In this document: piece after piece, positions 19,054-27,376 of the stretch
How the letters are laid out: each line of letters opens with the position of its first letter
How positions within the stretch are numbered: position 1 is the stretch's first letter
Notes under the pieces: generated by a model
Databases searched by the model: none
Told to the model about the DNA's origin: nothing
The model's input: only the letters and a program-made list of their open reading frames with translations
NCBI GenBank assembly: GCA_963667505.2
Contig: OY763490.2
Coordinates: 3,782,001 to 3,846,000, forward strand
Source: Aldehydirespirator sp963667505
Lineage (GTDB): Bacteria > Actinomycetota > Acidimicrobiia > Acidimicrobiales > Aldehydirespiratoraceae
Length of the DNA: 64,000 bases
Direction: 5' to 3'
Program-made: the position numbers and the translations under genes

Positions 19054-19533
19054 ATGGTAGACGCTATGGCCGACCACAAAGCGATAAATGGGGTTCATTG
19101 CAACGACCCCTGTTCTCAGCGATTCCGAAAAGTGGTATATTCAGTGACGGGTATTTTCGGCGCTTTATATGTTGCTGCCATAATTTGCATAGGTCGGTAT
19201 CATGCACAACTTGATGACTCAATGGTGGAGGAAACAGGACGTTGGTTGTCTTCTGCAATTCTGCCGTTGTTCGTGGCATTGGTATCTACTTACGTATGGA
19301 TGTTGTCACGGAATAAGAAATCGTCTGACCGATATTTCAACGTCGTATCCCTACCTTTAACTATAAGCGGCGTCTGGTGGTTTCTTGCAGTTGTTTCACT
19401 AGGTCTAGGACCATTCAGCGAAATTTCGTATTGGGCAATATTCGGCCTAATAACAACATTGTTCTCCCTAGTGTATCAGTTCATAGCATTACTTCCTGTT
19501 GTCAAGTTCTGGCAGGAATGGCAAAAGGTCTGA
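19054..19533 (+). CDS. Hypothetical small membrane protein
   Basis: A protein of about 159 residues (155 if the ATG at 19066 is used) with four predicted membrane segments: VTGIFGALYVAAIICIG, ILPLFVALVSTYVWML, ISGVWWFLAVVSLGLG and ISYWAIFGLITTLFSLVYQF. I do not recognise the family. The sequence is strikingly AT-rich compared with its neighbours and follows an IS256 remnant, so it was probably acquired. No clear ribosome site is seen, and the frame runs further upstream into the IS remnant, so the start is uncertain. Confidence 0.6.
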   Translation: MVDAMADHKAINGVHCNDPCSQRFRKVVYSVTGIFGALYVAAIICIGRYHAQLDDSMVEETGRWLSSAILPLFVALVSTYVWMLSRNKKSSDRYFNVVSLPLTISGVWWFLAVVSLGLGPFSEISYWAIFGLITTLFSLVYQFIALLPVVKFWQEWQKV

Positions 19534-19614
19534 CCGCGAGCAGCACAGCTGCAGCTGCAGTGCCCGAGGCTCTGACGGCACGGGCGATTTCTCGGTCGGT
19601 GTGTCAGTTTCCCC

Positions 19615-19890
19615 TCAGGGGTGCATCGCGACGGGGTGCTCGCGGATCAGTGGTTGCCGAAGATGGAGGAGGGGTCGAGCGGTCCTGTGCCCCCCCGAGC
19701 GGTCCTGTGCCCCCCAAGGCACCATAACCGAAGAAGGGTCGGAAGCGGACTGATTGGCGTCGTGCCCCGCCTGGGCAGTTTCAGCGAGTTGGGCGATGGC
19801 TTGTTCCGCCTCATCTGCGGGGCGCTGCAGCACCGGGGCCGCAGTCTGGGAGTCGCCCCAGCCGCGGCGAGCGAGATGGTCGATCAGCAA
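19615..19890 (-). other. Possible phage-integrase C-terminal relic
   Basis: The minus strand encodes DHLARRGWGDSQTAAPVL followed by ADEAEQAIAQLAE. The second half resembles the end of tyrosine recombinases, where a RYQHA(T/A)DEADRAIA-like segment follows the catalytic tyrosine. The tyrosine itself is not visible, and no Arg-His-Arg box was found upstream. The evidence is weak. A 20-bp direct duplication (19677-19716) lies in the same stretch. Apart from this and the palindrome at 19947, I see nothing in 19534-20020. Confidence 0.2.
19677..19716. repeat. 20-bp direct duplication
   Basis: Two adjacent copies of GAGCGGTCCTGTGCCCCCC plus one extra base, starting at 19677 and 19697. It has no evident function and lies in a degenerate intergenic zone. 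Confidence 0.7.
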
Positions 19891-19946
19891 GAGCGCTCAA
19901 ACTGCGGGGTCTGGGCTGCTAGGTCTAAGTTTCTGGGCGGTCGGGG

Positions 19947-19998
19947 CCAGAAACGTAAACCACAGGTGAGATTTGGCCCGCTTGGTTTACGTTTCTGG
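19947..19998. repeat. 15-bp perfect inverted repeat (hairpin element)
   Basis: CCAGAAACGTAAACC at 19947-19961 and its exact reverse complement GGTTTACGTTTCTGG at 19984-19998 enclose 22 bp. A partial third copy, AAGTTTCTGGG, occurs just upstream at 19927-19937. The element lies about 55 bp before the first LRV gene. It has no T-run, so it is not a standard terminator. It resembles in design the element at 30540-30592 (14-bp arms, 25-bp loop), though the sequences differ. Confidence 0.9.
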
Positions 19999-20020
19999 GG
20001 GGATCGGCGTCGCCGGCATC

Positions 20021-20036
20021 GGGGTTGTCACACCCC
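20021..20036 (+). promoter_or_regulatory. Candidate operator/promoter element of the first LRV gene
   Basis: GGGGTTGTCACACCCC is a short inverted repeat (GGGGT/ACCCC). Its core TGTCACACCCC occurs again at 22881-22891 upstream of the paralogous LRV gene, at nearly the same distance from the ATG (17 versus 18 bases). The shared position suggests common control. It could also be a relic of the gene duplication. Confidence 0.5.
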
Positions 20037-20053
20037 TTGTCCATGCTGGGTCC

Positions 20054-21967
20054 ATGAGGACGGCAACGGAGAGGAAGGGCAATCCTGCGTACACGGGTCG
20101 GGCCGTGGCCCGCCGCGGTCGGGTGCTGCGCCGGTCCGTGCAGCACCAAGACGTGAAGGGCGTGCTGGCCTGCCGCAACGGCCGCTGGACAGTCGACAAC
20201 GAGCCCGAGATCCGGATGCTCGCGGCCCTCGGCGCGGACGGCGACGGCGCGCTCGACCGGTTCCAGGCCTTGGCGGAGACGCTGAATGCTGGCCTGGTCC
20301 ACGCATCCGGGCTGAGGCGGCTCAACGGCCGGCTGACGGAGATGGCCGCCGCGGCCGAGGAGGAACTGGCCATCGAATGGTACGACCCCGACATCATGGC
20401 CCAAGCGGCGTTCGCTTGCGTGTGCCTGCCGCCGGCCTCGCATCGCAACGCCCCTCACTGGCTGGCGTGGGCGCTGTCGGCCCGCATGGAGGACAACATC
20501 GTGCGCGGCGGCTTCCCAGGGCCCGGCTGGCTGACGCTGAGATCCCGTCACCGTTACCGGGGCTGGGGCTTCGACCGAGACACCTGCTGGATCGCTCGAC
20601 TGCCCGCACAGTTCTGGATCCGGCTGAGGTCTCACCCCTGCTCCTGGCTGCGAGACGCCGCGTCGGCGAGCGATCCCCGCACGACGCCGAGAGCGCTCAG
20701 GCACCTGGCCCGCTCCGACCAGATCGTGGTGCTCGACTTGGTGGCATCGCATCCCGACACCCCGGCGACGGTGCTGCGCCACCTGGGGAGGAACTCCGCC
20801 TATGAGGTGGTGCGGCTGCGCGTCGCCCAGAACAAGAGGACGCCGCCACGCCTGTTGAGCCTGCTGGCGGGGGATGCGCTGTGGAGCGTGAGGCTGGCGG
20901 TCGCCGTCCATCCCTCGACGCCGACCGCGGTGGTGGAGGCCCTCGCCGACGACGGCTCGCAGCATGTGCGCGCCGCGGTGGCCCGCCGAGCGGATCTCGC
21001 CGAGCGCTATCTCGGTCGCCTGGCGCGCGACTGCGCCGAGAATGTCCGGTGCGCGGTAGCGCTGAACCGGTCGGCTCGCGCCGCTGTCGTCTCGGCCCTG
21101 TCGGAGGATCGGATCGCGGCGGTTCGGGCCGCGGCCGCGTCCAGCACCCGCCTGCAGTGGCGCCACGACAACTCGCTCGCCAAGGACCGTGCGATGACGG
21201 TGCGCAGGAGCGTCGCCTACAAAGGCAACGTCTCGCCGCGCCTGTTGGCAAGGCTCGCCAAGGACCCGAAGGCGGACGTCCGCTTCGCTGTGGCAGGCAA
21301 CGATGCGACCCCTGCCGCCTCGCTGGAGTCGCTGGCACAGGATCCGCAATCTCGCGTGCGGAATGCCGCTGCCATCAACCCCTCCACGCCCCTGGGGTCG
21401 CTCCGAGCGCTGGCCCGCGACGGTGATCGCTGGGTGCGAAGAACGGTCGCCCACAACGCCTCGGCCCCCGCGGACCTGCTGTCGTATGTGCTCGAGTCCG
21501 CCACATCTGACATCCGCAACGACGTGAGGCGCACCGTCGCGGCGAACCCCGCCGCACCGGCGGAGATGCTGAGGTCCTTGGCGGCCCACGACGACTACTG
21601 CATCCAGCACGGCCTGGCCCGGAACCCCTCAACGCCCGAGGAGGTGCTCGATCATCTCGCGTCTCTCAGCAGCTGCCACATCCGAGAGCGGGTCGCCAGC
21701 AACCCCGCCACACCCTCGCGGACCCTCGCCGAACTGGCCGCAGACCAAGACCGCCGAGTGCGCAGAGCCGCAGCCACGAACCTCCACGACCGCCGCCGCG
21801 CACAGATCGAACCCGCCGTCGCCGCCGCCAGATACAGCACAGACTGGCCATCGACCTGCCTAACAGCCCTCCGCTCCGCCATGCACCGCCCACGCCGACG
21901 CCGCCGGAACCGAAGGACGCCGGGCACGGCCGACACACGGCTCATGCGCACGGCCTCCCACATCTGA
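20054..21967 (+). CDS. Leucine-rich repeat variant (LRV) protein, paralogue 1
   Basis: A 637-residue protein. Residues 1-195 form an unrecognised N-terminal domain shared with the protein at 22910 (common WLAWALSAR, then GGFPGPGW and a Trp/Asp-rich end). From about residue 200 come some 16 repeats of about 24 residues of the form NPSTPxxxLxxLAxDxxxxVRxxVA, the LRV/HEAT-like solenoid. Such solenoids bind proteins. I chose the ATG at 20054 because sequence before it is the palindromic intergenic zone. The last 60 residues are Arg-rich and lack repeats. It points toward the second LRV gene and the MoxR/VWA pair but is separated from them by an opposing degenerate module. Confidence 0.8.
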   Translation: MRTATERKGNPAYTGRAVARRGRVLRRSVQHQDVKGVLACRNGRWTVDNEPEIRMLAALGADGDGALDRFQALAETLNAGLVHASGLRRLNGRLTEMAAAAEEELAIEWYDPDIMAQAAFACVCLPPASHRNAPHWLAWALSARMEDNIVRGGFPGPGWLTLRSRHRYRGWGFDRDTCWIARLPAQFWIRLRSHPCSWLRDAASASDPRTTPRALRHLARSDQIVVLDLVASHPDTPATVLRHLGRNSAYEVVRLRVAQNKRTPPRLLSLLAGDALWSVRLAVAVHPSTPTAVVEALADDGSQHVRAAVARRADLAERYLGRLARDCAENVRCAVALNRSARAAVVSALSEDRIAAVRAAAASSTRLQWRHDNSLAKDRAMTVRRSVAYKGNVSPRLLARLAKDPKADVRFAVAGNDATPAASLESLAQDPQSRVRNAAAINPSTPLGSLRALARDGDRWVRRTVAHNASAPADLLSYVLESATSDIRNDVRRTVAANPAAPAEMLRSLAAHDDYCIQHGLARNPSTPEEVLDHLASLSSCHIRERVASNPATPSRTLAELAADQDRRVRRAAATNLHDRRRAQIEPAVAAARYSTDWPSTCLTALRSAMHRPRRRRRNRRTPGTADTRLMRTASHI

Positions 21968-22179
21968 CGGTGTTCAGGGCTGGTGCCGGGCTTCGTCGGC
22001 GTTACGTCTCGACCGCTACGTCCCGAACTGGTCCTCACCTCGGTGTCTGCGCAGCACGGAGCGAAGCGCATCGCGTCGCCCGCTCCGCTGGGCGGAGGAC
22101 GTGTCGCCAGCGCCAGCCGCAGCCTCGATGACGCTCTCGGCGAAGCAGCGCATCGTGACCGTCCGACGCGACGTCCACG

Positions 22180-22311
22180 GGAGTGCCTCCCACTATTGAC
22201 GACGCGATAGACGGGCTCGGAGTCTCCAGCGGACAGTTCGGCATCGATCTCGCTGAACAGCCTGCGCAGATCCTGTCCGTCGAAAGTCGCGAAGTCATCG
22301 CCTTTGGGCAC
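22180..22311 (-). pseudogene. AbiEii/DUF6036-like nucleotidyltransferase remnant
   Basis: From a GTG at 22311 the minus strand encodes DDFATFDGQDLRRLFSEIDA and then EPVYRVV; a one-base frame change gives IVGG. This resembles the opening of DUF6036/AbiEii-type nucleotidyltransferases, where a helix with LLxxLDAEL leads into VYVVGGAAM. The DxD catalytic part is not recognisable, so only a fragment remains. It starts 6 bp after the stop of the gene at 22318, consistent with a former two-gene toxin-antitoxin-like operon. The rest of 21968-22179 shows nothing else. Confidence 0.4.
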
Positions 22312-22317
22312 CGTGAC

Positions 22318-22794
22318 TCACGGCCGGTCACGGAACCCGTGGACGGTGACGTTCTCGATCATGGTCTGGTCGAACCAGACACCGTGCTCGGCGCACGCCT
22401 CCGGGGCGTCCGTGAGCACTGCCCGGCCGTAATCGGAGTGAGGATCCAGCGATGCGACGATCCCGATGGGGCGGCGCGCCCGATGCTTCGACACCCACGG
22501 AGGGGCCGGAATGTCGTCGCGGTCGCACATGGCATGCACGACCGCGGCGATCCTGGCGAGGTCGTTGCGTCGCACCGTGAACCAGCGGCCATAGAACCGG
22601 TAGCGGCGCGGCGCCTGCTCGATCATCGCGGCGCGCTGCTCCCGGAAGCACGCCCAGCGCTTCACGAACTCCCTCAGGGCGACGACCCGCCCACGGTTGT
22701 CGTCCACGGCCAGCAACGCCAGCAGGTCGGACGCGCAAAGCCTAGGGCCCGAAGCGGTGCCATGTGGTGTGGTCCGCCTAGTCGGCATAGACAT
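22318..22794 (-). CDS. Hypothetical protein, likely partner of the decayed nucleotidyltransferase
   Basis: A protein of about 158 residues from the ATG at 22794 (the frame is open further up to 22899). It has DLLALLAVDDNRGRVVALR, then YRFYGRWFTVRRNDLARIA, APPWVSKHRARRPIGI and ACAEHGVWFDQTMIENV. I recall this pattern, without being able to check, as the gene found upstream of DUF6036-type nucleotidyltransferases. It looks intact. Its function is unknown. It opposes the two LRV genes and may be a module inserted between them. Confidence 0.5.
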   Translation of the reverse strand: MSMPTRRTTPHGTASGPRLCASDLLALLAVDDNRGRVVALREFVKRWACFREQRAAMIEQAPRRYRFYGRWFTVRRNDLARIAAVVHAMCDRDDIPAPPWVSKHRARRPIGIVASLDPHSDYGRAVLTDAPEACAEHGVWFDQTMIENVTVHGFRDRP

Positions 22795-22880
22795 GGATCG
22801 GACAGAGGCCGCCGGTGCGGGACTGCTCGTCTCCCGCGGTACAGGATCTGAGGTGCTCCGGCGCGGCCTTGTGGGTCGAC

Positions 22881-22908
22881 TGTCACACCCCCTAGCCATT
22901 ATCTAGGG
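22881..22908 (+). promoter_or_regulatory. Shared upstream element and palindrome of the second LRV gene
   Basis: TGTCACACCCC (22881-22891) matches the element before the first LRV gene. It runs into a perfect 6-bp inverted repeat, CCCTAG (22890-22895) and CTAGGG (22903-22908), which ends one base before the ATG at 22910. The TTATCT inside could be a -10 box for a leaderless transcript, since no ribosome site is present. This is a candidate autoregulatory site. Confidence 0.45.
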
Positions 22909-22909
22909 C

Positions 22910-24706
22910 ATGGCGGGAGAAGCTGAGAGGACAGAGAATTACAAGAGTGTAGGCAGCGAGGGCACTCGTGACGCGAGGCCTGTTCGCCGGGTCGTGCATT
23001 GCGAGGGCATCCGGGGCGTGCTGGAGCGGCGAGAGGGCTGCTGGCGCATCCAGAATGAGCAGGAAGTCCGCGTGACCGAGGCCCTCGGCGGCAGCAGCCG
23101 GGCGCTGGATCGTTTGCGGGCGCTGGCCGCGACTTTGAACACGGGCCTGGCCGACCGGGCGGAACTCACCCGGCTGAGCAGGAAGCTGCGAGCGATCGCC
23201 GCCGCTGAGAATATGAGGCGGGTCTGGGTGTCCGACGACCTGCTGCCGGCTGTCGCGTTCGCGTGCTCGCTGCTGCCGTCGGCCAACGGGTCGCGGTGGC
23301 TGGCCTGGGCGCTGTCGGCGCGGCTCGACGCCAACCTGCTGAGAGGCTATCTCCCCGGACCCGGCTGGTGTACGATCACGGCCTACTCCAAGCTCCGGCC
23401 GTGGGACTACGACCGCGAGATCCGCTGGCTCGACACGATGCCGAAGGCCTTCTGGGAGCGTCTCGACGCCCGCCGGGAATGCTGCCCGCCCGAGGATGCT
23501 GGCCCCTGCCTGAGCGAAGGGCCGGAGCCCTGCCTGAGGACTGTGCGGATTGCCAGCGATCCACACACGTCGCCGAGGGTGCTCAAGATGCTCGCGAAGT
23601 CCACCGACACGGTCCTGCTCGACCTGGTGGCCTCGCACCCGCGGACAGCGTCCGGCGTGCTCCTCGAGATCGCGGAGAGCTATAGCTGCGCACTGCCCGT
23701 GAGAATGCGGGTCTCCCAGAACCGGAGCGCGTCAACATGGCTCCTGCGCCGCTTGGCCAATAGCCCGCTGTGGCAGGTCAGGGGACTGGCCGCGGCGAAC
23801 CCGGCCATGCCGGCGACGGTGTTGACACGGCTGCGCGCCGACGACAACGAGTTCGTGCGGCAGCTCGTGGCGCTGCACGCCTCCACCCCAGAGTCCGATC
23901 TGCGCGACCTCTCGCTCGACGCCGACGTCGGGGTTCGCAGGTGCGTCGCGTCCAACTCGTCGTGCCCGGTCGATGTGCTCGAAATGCTGCTCGCTGACCG
24001 GATCGGCAACGTACGCGCCGCGGCGGTGTGGAATCAGGCCGCGCGGCCCGAGCTCGTGCGTCCACGTGCCGAGGATCGAGCCCAGGCGGTGCGAGCGGCT
24101 GTCGCGTCGCGCTCCGACATGCCGGGCGACGTCCTGCACGCGTTGTCCACGGACGAGAAGCTGAGGGTCAGGAGCGCCGCGGCCGCTAACGAGAACACGC
24201 CCGCTGAGGCCCTCGGGTCGCTGGCGGCGGCGCCCGAGGCCCATGTCAGGAGCAGGGTCGGGTGCAATCCCGCAGCGTCGCCGACAATCCTCGAAGTGTT
24301 GGCGACCGACCCTGAAGCCTGGGTCAGATGGTCCGTCGCCGAGAACGCTGCGGTGCCAGCGAAGCTGCTACGGGCACTGTCGACCGACGACGAGTGCAGG
24401 GTCAGGGTCAATCTTGCCGACAACCCGTCCACGCCGCCGAAGCTGCTCGAAACCCTCGCTCGGGACGAGTTCTGGTGGGTGCGGTCCAAGGTCGCCGGGA
24501 ACGCTGCCACGCCCGAGCGGGCGCTGCGACCGTTGGCCGCCGACGAGCACGCCGAGGTCCGGGCAGGGGCAGCCCGCAACCCCGCCAGCCCCTCCGACCT
24601 GCTCGAAACGCTTGCGTCGGACGAGGACTACCAAGTGGGAGCCGACGCCGCCATGAACTTGAAGGAGCGCAACGAGTCACAAGAGAAAGGAAGAGAAGAA
24701 TCATGA
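22910..24706 (+). CDS. Leucine-rich repeat variant (LRV) protein, paralogue 2
   Basis: A 598-residue paralogue of the protein at 20054. Both share the N-terminal domain (VxGVLxxRxGxWxxxNExE, FACSLLP, WLAWALSARL, GPGW) over about 190 residues and then about 15 LRV repeats, for instance NPSTPPKLLETLARDEFWWV-like units (here preceded by D). The N-terminal domain is not one I recognise. The stop overlaps the MoxR start by 4 bp (ATGA), and a strong ribosome site (AGGAAGAG) for MoxR lies in its last codons, so it is operonic with the ATPase and VWA genes. By analogy with other MoxR-VWA systems the solenoid may be the substrate or target adaptor; that is inference. Confidence 0.85.
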   Translation: MAGEAERTENYKSVGSEGTRDARPVRRVVHCEGIRGVLERREGCWRIQNEQEVRVTEALGGSSRALDRLRALAATLNTGLADRAELTRLSRKLRAIAAAENMRRVWVSDDLLPAVAFACSLLPSANGSRWLAWALSARLDANLLRGYLPGPGWCTITAYSKLRPWDYDREIRWLDTMPKAFWERLDARRECCPPEDAGPCLSEGPEPCLRTVRIASDPHTSPRVLKMLAKSTDTVLLDLVASHPRTASGVLLEIAESYSCALPVRMRVSQNRSASTWLLRRLANSPLWQVRGLAAANPAMPATVLTRLRADDNEFVRQLVALHASTPESDLRDLSLDADVGVRRCVASNSSCPVDVLEMLLADRIGNVRAAAVWNQAARPELVRPRAEDRAQAVRAAVASRSDMPGDVLHALSTDEKLRVRSAAAANENTPAEALGSLAAAPEAHVRSRVGCNPAASPTILEVLATDPEAWVRWSVAENAAVPAKLLRALSTDDECRVRVNLADNPSTPPKLLETLARDEFWWVRSKVAGNAATPERALRPLAADEHAEVRAGAARNPASPSDLLETLASDEDYQVGADAAMNLKERNESQEKGREES

Positions 24707-25821
24707 CTGCAACCCAGCAGCAGACGCTGAACGCGATGCAGATCCTGCTGGCCACCGGGGTGCCGGTGCTGTTGTGGGGCGACCCGGGCACGGGCAAGAC
24801 CCAGACCGTCGAACGGTTCGCCCGCGAGGCCGGCTGGCACATCGAGTCGGTGATCGCGTCGCTCCACGAGCCCACCGACTTCGGCGGACTCCCCGTGCGC
24901 ACCAGCGACGGGGTGACGTTCGAGCCGCCCGCATGGGCCCGGCGCGTCGCGCGGCACGACGGGATGTCGCTGGTGTTCTTCGACGAGGTGAACACCGCCA
25001 CGCCGGCCACCCAGAACGCGCTGATGCGGGTGGTGCTCGAAGGCCGTGTGGGCGAACTGCACCTCGGAGAGGACGTGCGCTTCGTGGCGGCGGCCAACCC
25101 GCTGTCGCAGAACGCCGGCGCCTGGGACCTGTCCGCGCCGCTGGCGAACCGCTTCGGACACCTCATGTGGCCGGTCACGCTCCAGGAGTGGCGGGTCGGA
25201 TTCCTGGGCGGATGGCCGCGGCTGAGTCCGCTCAGCACGGACGACACGCAGACCCCGGCCGGCCTCGGCAGCGCCAAGGCGCAGGTGGCCGCCTTCATGA
25301 GCAGGCGCCCGGACTTCCTGAGCCGGGTGCCCGAGGCCGACTCGGCCGCGTCGATGGGCTGGCCGTCGTCGAGGACCTGGGAGAGCCTGGCCCGCTGCCA
25401 GGCGATCTGCGACACGATCGGCGCCGACGACGCGGTAAGGGCGCTCATCGCCAGTGCGCTGGTGGGCGACGGCGCGGCAGTCGAGTACATGGCCTACGTC
25501 CGCGACCTCGACCTGCCCGACCCCCAGGACCTGCTCGCCGATCCGGACTCTATCAAGCAGCTGGAGCGGACCGATCAGCAGTTCGCCGCGCTGGAAGCGG
25601 TCGCCGCGACGGTGTTCGCCGACCCCAAGAAGCACTGGCGAGACGGGTTCAGGGTGTGCATCGCGGTCGCGGAGGCGGGCGCTCCCGACATGGCCGCGGC
25701 CGTGGCCACGCGCCTCGTGGAGGTCAAGCCGAAGGGCGCCAGCCTGCCTCCTGGCTTCGAGGCCTTCTCCGAGGTGCTGACCGATGCCGGGCTGCTCGAC
25801 GGCGAGGCGAAGGCGGCATGA
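24703..25821 (+). CDS. MoxR-type AAA+ ATPase
   Basis: A 372-residue AAA+ ATPase. Walker A is LWGDPGTGKTQTVERFA at about residues 23-38, Walker B is LVFFDEVNTAT near residue 90, and sensor-1 is VRFVAAANPLSQN. The segment ANRFGHLMWP supplies the arginine finger region. MoxR ATPases remodel partner proteins, usually with a VWA protein encoded next to them. The ATG at 24703 has AGGAAGAG 9 bases upstream and overlaps the LRV stop; the stop overlaps the VWA start by 4 bp. The C-terminal 120 residues are not recognised. Confidence 0.9.
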   Translation: MTATQQQTLNAMQILLATGVPVLLWGDPGTGKTQTVERFAREAGWHIESVIASLHEPTDFGGLPVRTSDGVTFEPPAWARRVARHDGMSLVFFDEVNTATPATQNALMRVVLEGRVGELHLGEDVRFVAAANPLSQNAGAWDLSAPLANRFGHLMWPVTLQEWRVGFLGGWPRLSPLSTDDTQTPAGLGSAKAQVAAFMSRRPDFLSRVPEADSAASMGWPSSRTWESLARCQAICDTIGADDAVRALIASALVGDGAAVEYMAYVRDLDLPDPQDLLADPDSIKQLERTDQQFAALEAVAATVFADPKKHWRDGFRVCIAVAEAGAPDMAAAVATRLVEVKPKGASLPPGFEAFSEVLTDAGLLDGEAKAA

Positions 25822-27098
25822 GCACCGTGGTCGACATCTCGCTGCGCCTGAGGCGCGAACCCGACCCTTCCGAGGTCGAGGACCACGAGAGGGAGGCCCG
25901 GAAGCCGCCCCGCTTCAGCGAGGACGCCGACCGGGCACTGCGCGCCGCGCGGCTGTGGATCACCCTCAACCGGCCCTACTACTCGCGTGCGCTGTTCGCG
26001 TGCCCGCTGATTCCTAGCCGCGACGTGAACACGATGGCGATCGACGCGAACTGGCGCATCTACGTCAACTCCGAGTTCGTTGAGAGCCGCAGCGTCGAGG
26101 AGACCGCAGCCGTGCTGATCCACGAGCTGAACCACGGCCTGCGATGCCACTCCCGCCGAGCCCGGAACCTGGGCGTCGAACTCGGCGCATCGCAGGTGTG
26201 GAACGCGGCAGCCGACTGCGAGATCAACGACGACCTCGCCGAGGACGGCCTTGAGATCACCGACGGCCTGTTGCCCCACAGGTTCGGCTTTGAGGACGGA
26301 CGCACGGCAGAGCACTACTTCGAGGAAATGATGAAGAACGCCACCGTCATCACCGTCACGCTGCGCTGCGGCTCGGGCTGCACCGGGCACGCCGACGACC
26401 ACGAGATCGACAGCGACGGCACCGACGGGCTGGAGCCGGTGGAGCAGGACATGCTGCGCCGGGCCGTTGCCGCCGCAGTGCGCGAGCATGCCCGCAATCG
26501 AGACATCGGGTCGGTGCCCGAGGGCCTGCGGCGCTGGGCCGACCAGACGCTCGACCCGAAGGTCGACTGGCGCAGGGCGCTGGAGTCGGCGGTGCGGCGG
26601 GGCGTGCATCTTCGCGCCGGTGCGGCCGACTACACCTGGCAGCGCCCTTCCCGCCGCGATCACGGCGGCGAGACGGTGATCCGGCCCGGGATGACCCGGC
26701 CCGTTCCCGACATCGCGGTCGTGGTCGACACCTCCGCCTCCATGCAGGACGACTACCTCGCTCAGGCGCTGGCCGAGATCAGGGGCATCCTCACCAGGGT
26801 CGTGCCCGGCGACGGCATCCGGGTGTTCTCCGTCGACGCCGATGTTGCGGCCGACAGCCGGGTGTTCAATGCCCGGCGGGTCGAACTCGTGGGCGGGGGC
26901 GGCACCGACATGCGCATCGGGATCGACGCGGCCGTGAAGGCCAAGCCAGCCGCCATCGTCGTCATCACCGACGGCTTCACGCCCTGGCCCGCGACCAGGC
27001 CGCCCGCCGCACCGCTCACCATCGCGGCGCTCACCGAGGACTGGGCGCTCGACCGCGTGCCCGTGTGGATCAAGGCGATCGACATGTCCGAGAGCTGA
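25818..27098 (+). CDS. Metallopeptidase-like / VWA domain protein (DUF2201 type)
   Basis: A 426-residue protein in two parts. Residues about 70-190 form the putative metallopeptidase-like domain with the zinc motif in VLIHELNHGLRCH (HExxH variant HELNH) and AADCEINDDL. Residues 295-426 form a VWA-like domain with a MIDAS motif VVDTSASMQ and a later VITDGFTPWP. This pairing with a MoxR ATPase is known from many genomes as the DUF2201/VWA-MoxR couple. Translation is coupled to the ATPase. It is probably cytosolic; no signal peptide is seen. A complex of ATPase, VWA and LRV proteins is the natural hypothesis. Confidence 0.88.
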   Translation: MSTVVDISLRLRREPDPSEVEDHEREARKPPRFSEDADRALRAARLWITLNRPYYSRALFACPLIPSRDVNTMAIDANWRIYVNSEFVESRSVEETAAVLIHELNHGLRCHSRRARNLGVELGASQVWNAAADCEINDDLAEDGLEITDGLLPHRFGFEDGRTAEHYFEEMMKNATVITVTLRCGSGCTGHADDHEIDSDGTDGLEPVEQDMLRRAVAAAVREHARNRDIGSVPEGLRRWADQTLDPKVDWRRALESAVRRGVHLRAGAADYTWQRPSRRDHGGETVIRPGMTRPVPDIAVVVDTSASMQDDYLAQALAEIRGILTRVVPGDGIRVFSVDADVAADSRVFNARRVELVGGGGTDMRIGIDAAVKAKPAAIVVITDGFTPWPATRPPAAPLTIAALTEDWALDRVPVWIKAIDMSES

Positions 27099-27277
27099 AC
27101 TCCGCGGCCAGGCTTGGTGCCGCAGTTGCCCAGCCCTGCTGCGAGTGCTGGCGTGCAGGCGGGCCGGGGCCGGTTTCCGACCAGACGAGGCACGGCGCCT
27201 CTCGCGGCCCGCTCTCAGACGCGGGTGGCGGGTAGCCTGAGGGGGTGTCCGGGCGGTCTGCCGCTCCCGGCGCACGC

Positions 27278-27350
27278 GCCCGAATAGCTCAGTCGGTAGA
27301 GCGACGCTCTCGTAAAGCGTAGGTCAGGGGTTCGAATCCCCTTTCGGGCT
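27278..27350 (+). tRNA. tRNA-Thr (anticodon CGU)
   Basis: The 73-base cloverleaf has acceptor arms GCCCGAA/TTCGGGC with discriminator T, D-arm GCTC...GAGC, anticodon stem ACGCT/AGCGT around loop CTCGTAA (anticodon CGT, reading ACG), and T-arm AGGGG TTCGAAT CCCCT. CCA is not encoded. It lies 27 bases before the sigma-factor gene. Confidence 0.97.
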
Positions 27351-27376
27351 CTCGAAACCCGGCTCGAGAGACGCCT

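Noticed and set aside
19621..20805. Large plus-strand frame running into the first LRV gene
   Set aside because: It lies in a different frame from the LRV repeats, covers the palindromic intergenic zone and is Arg/Gly-rich shadow.
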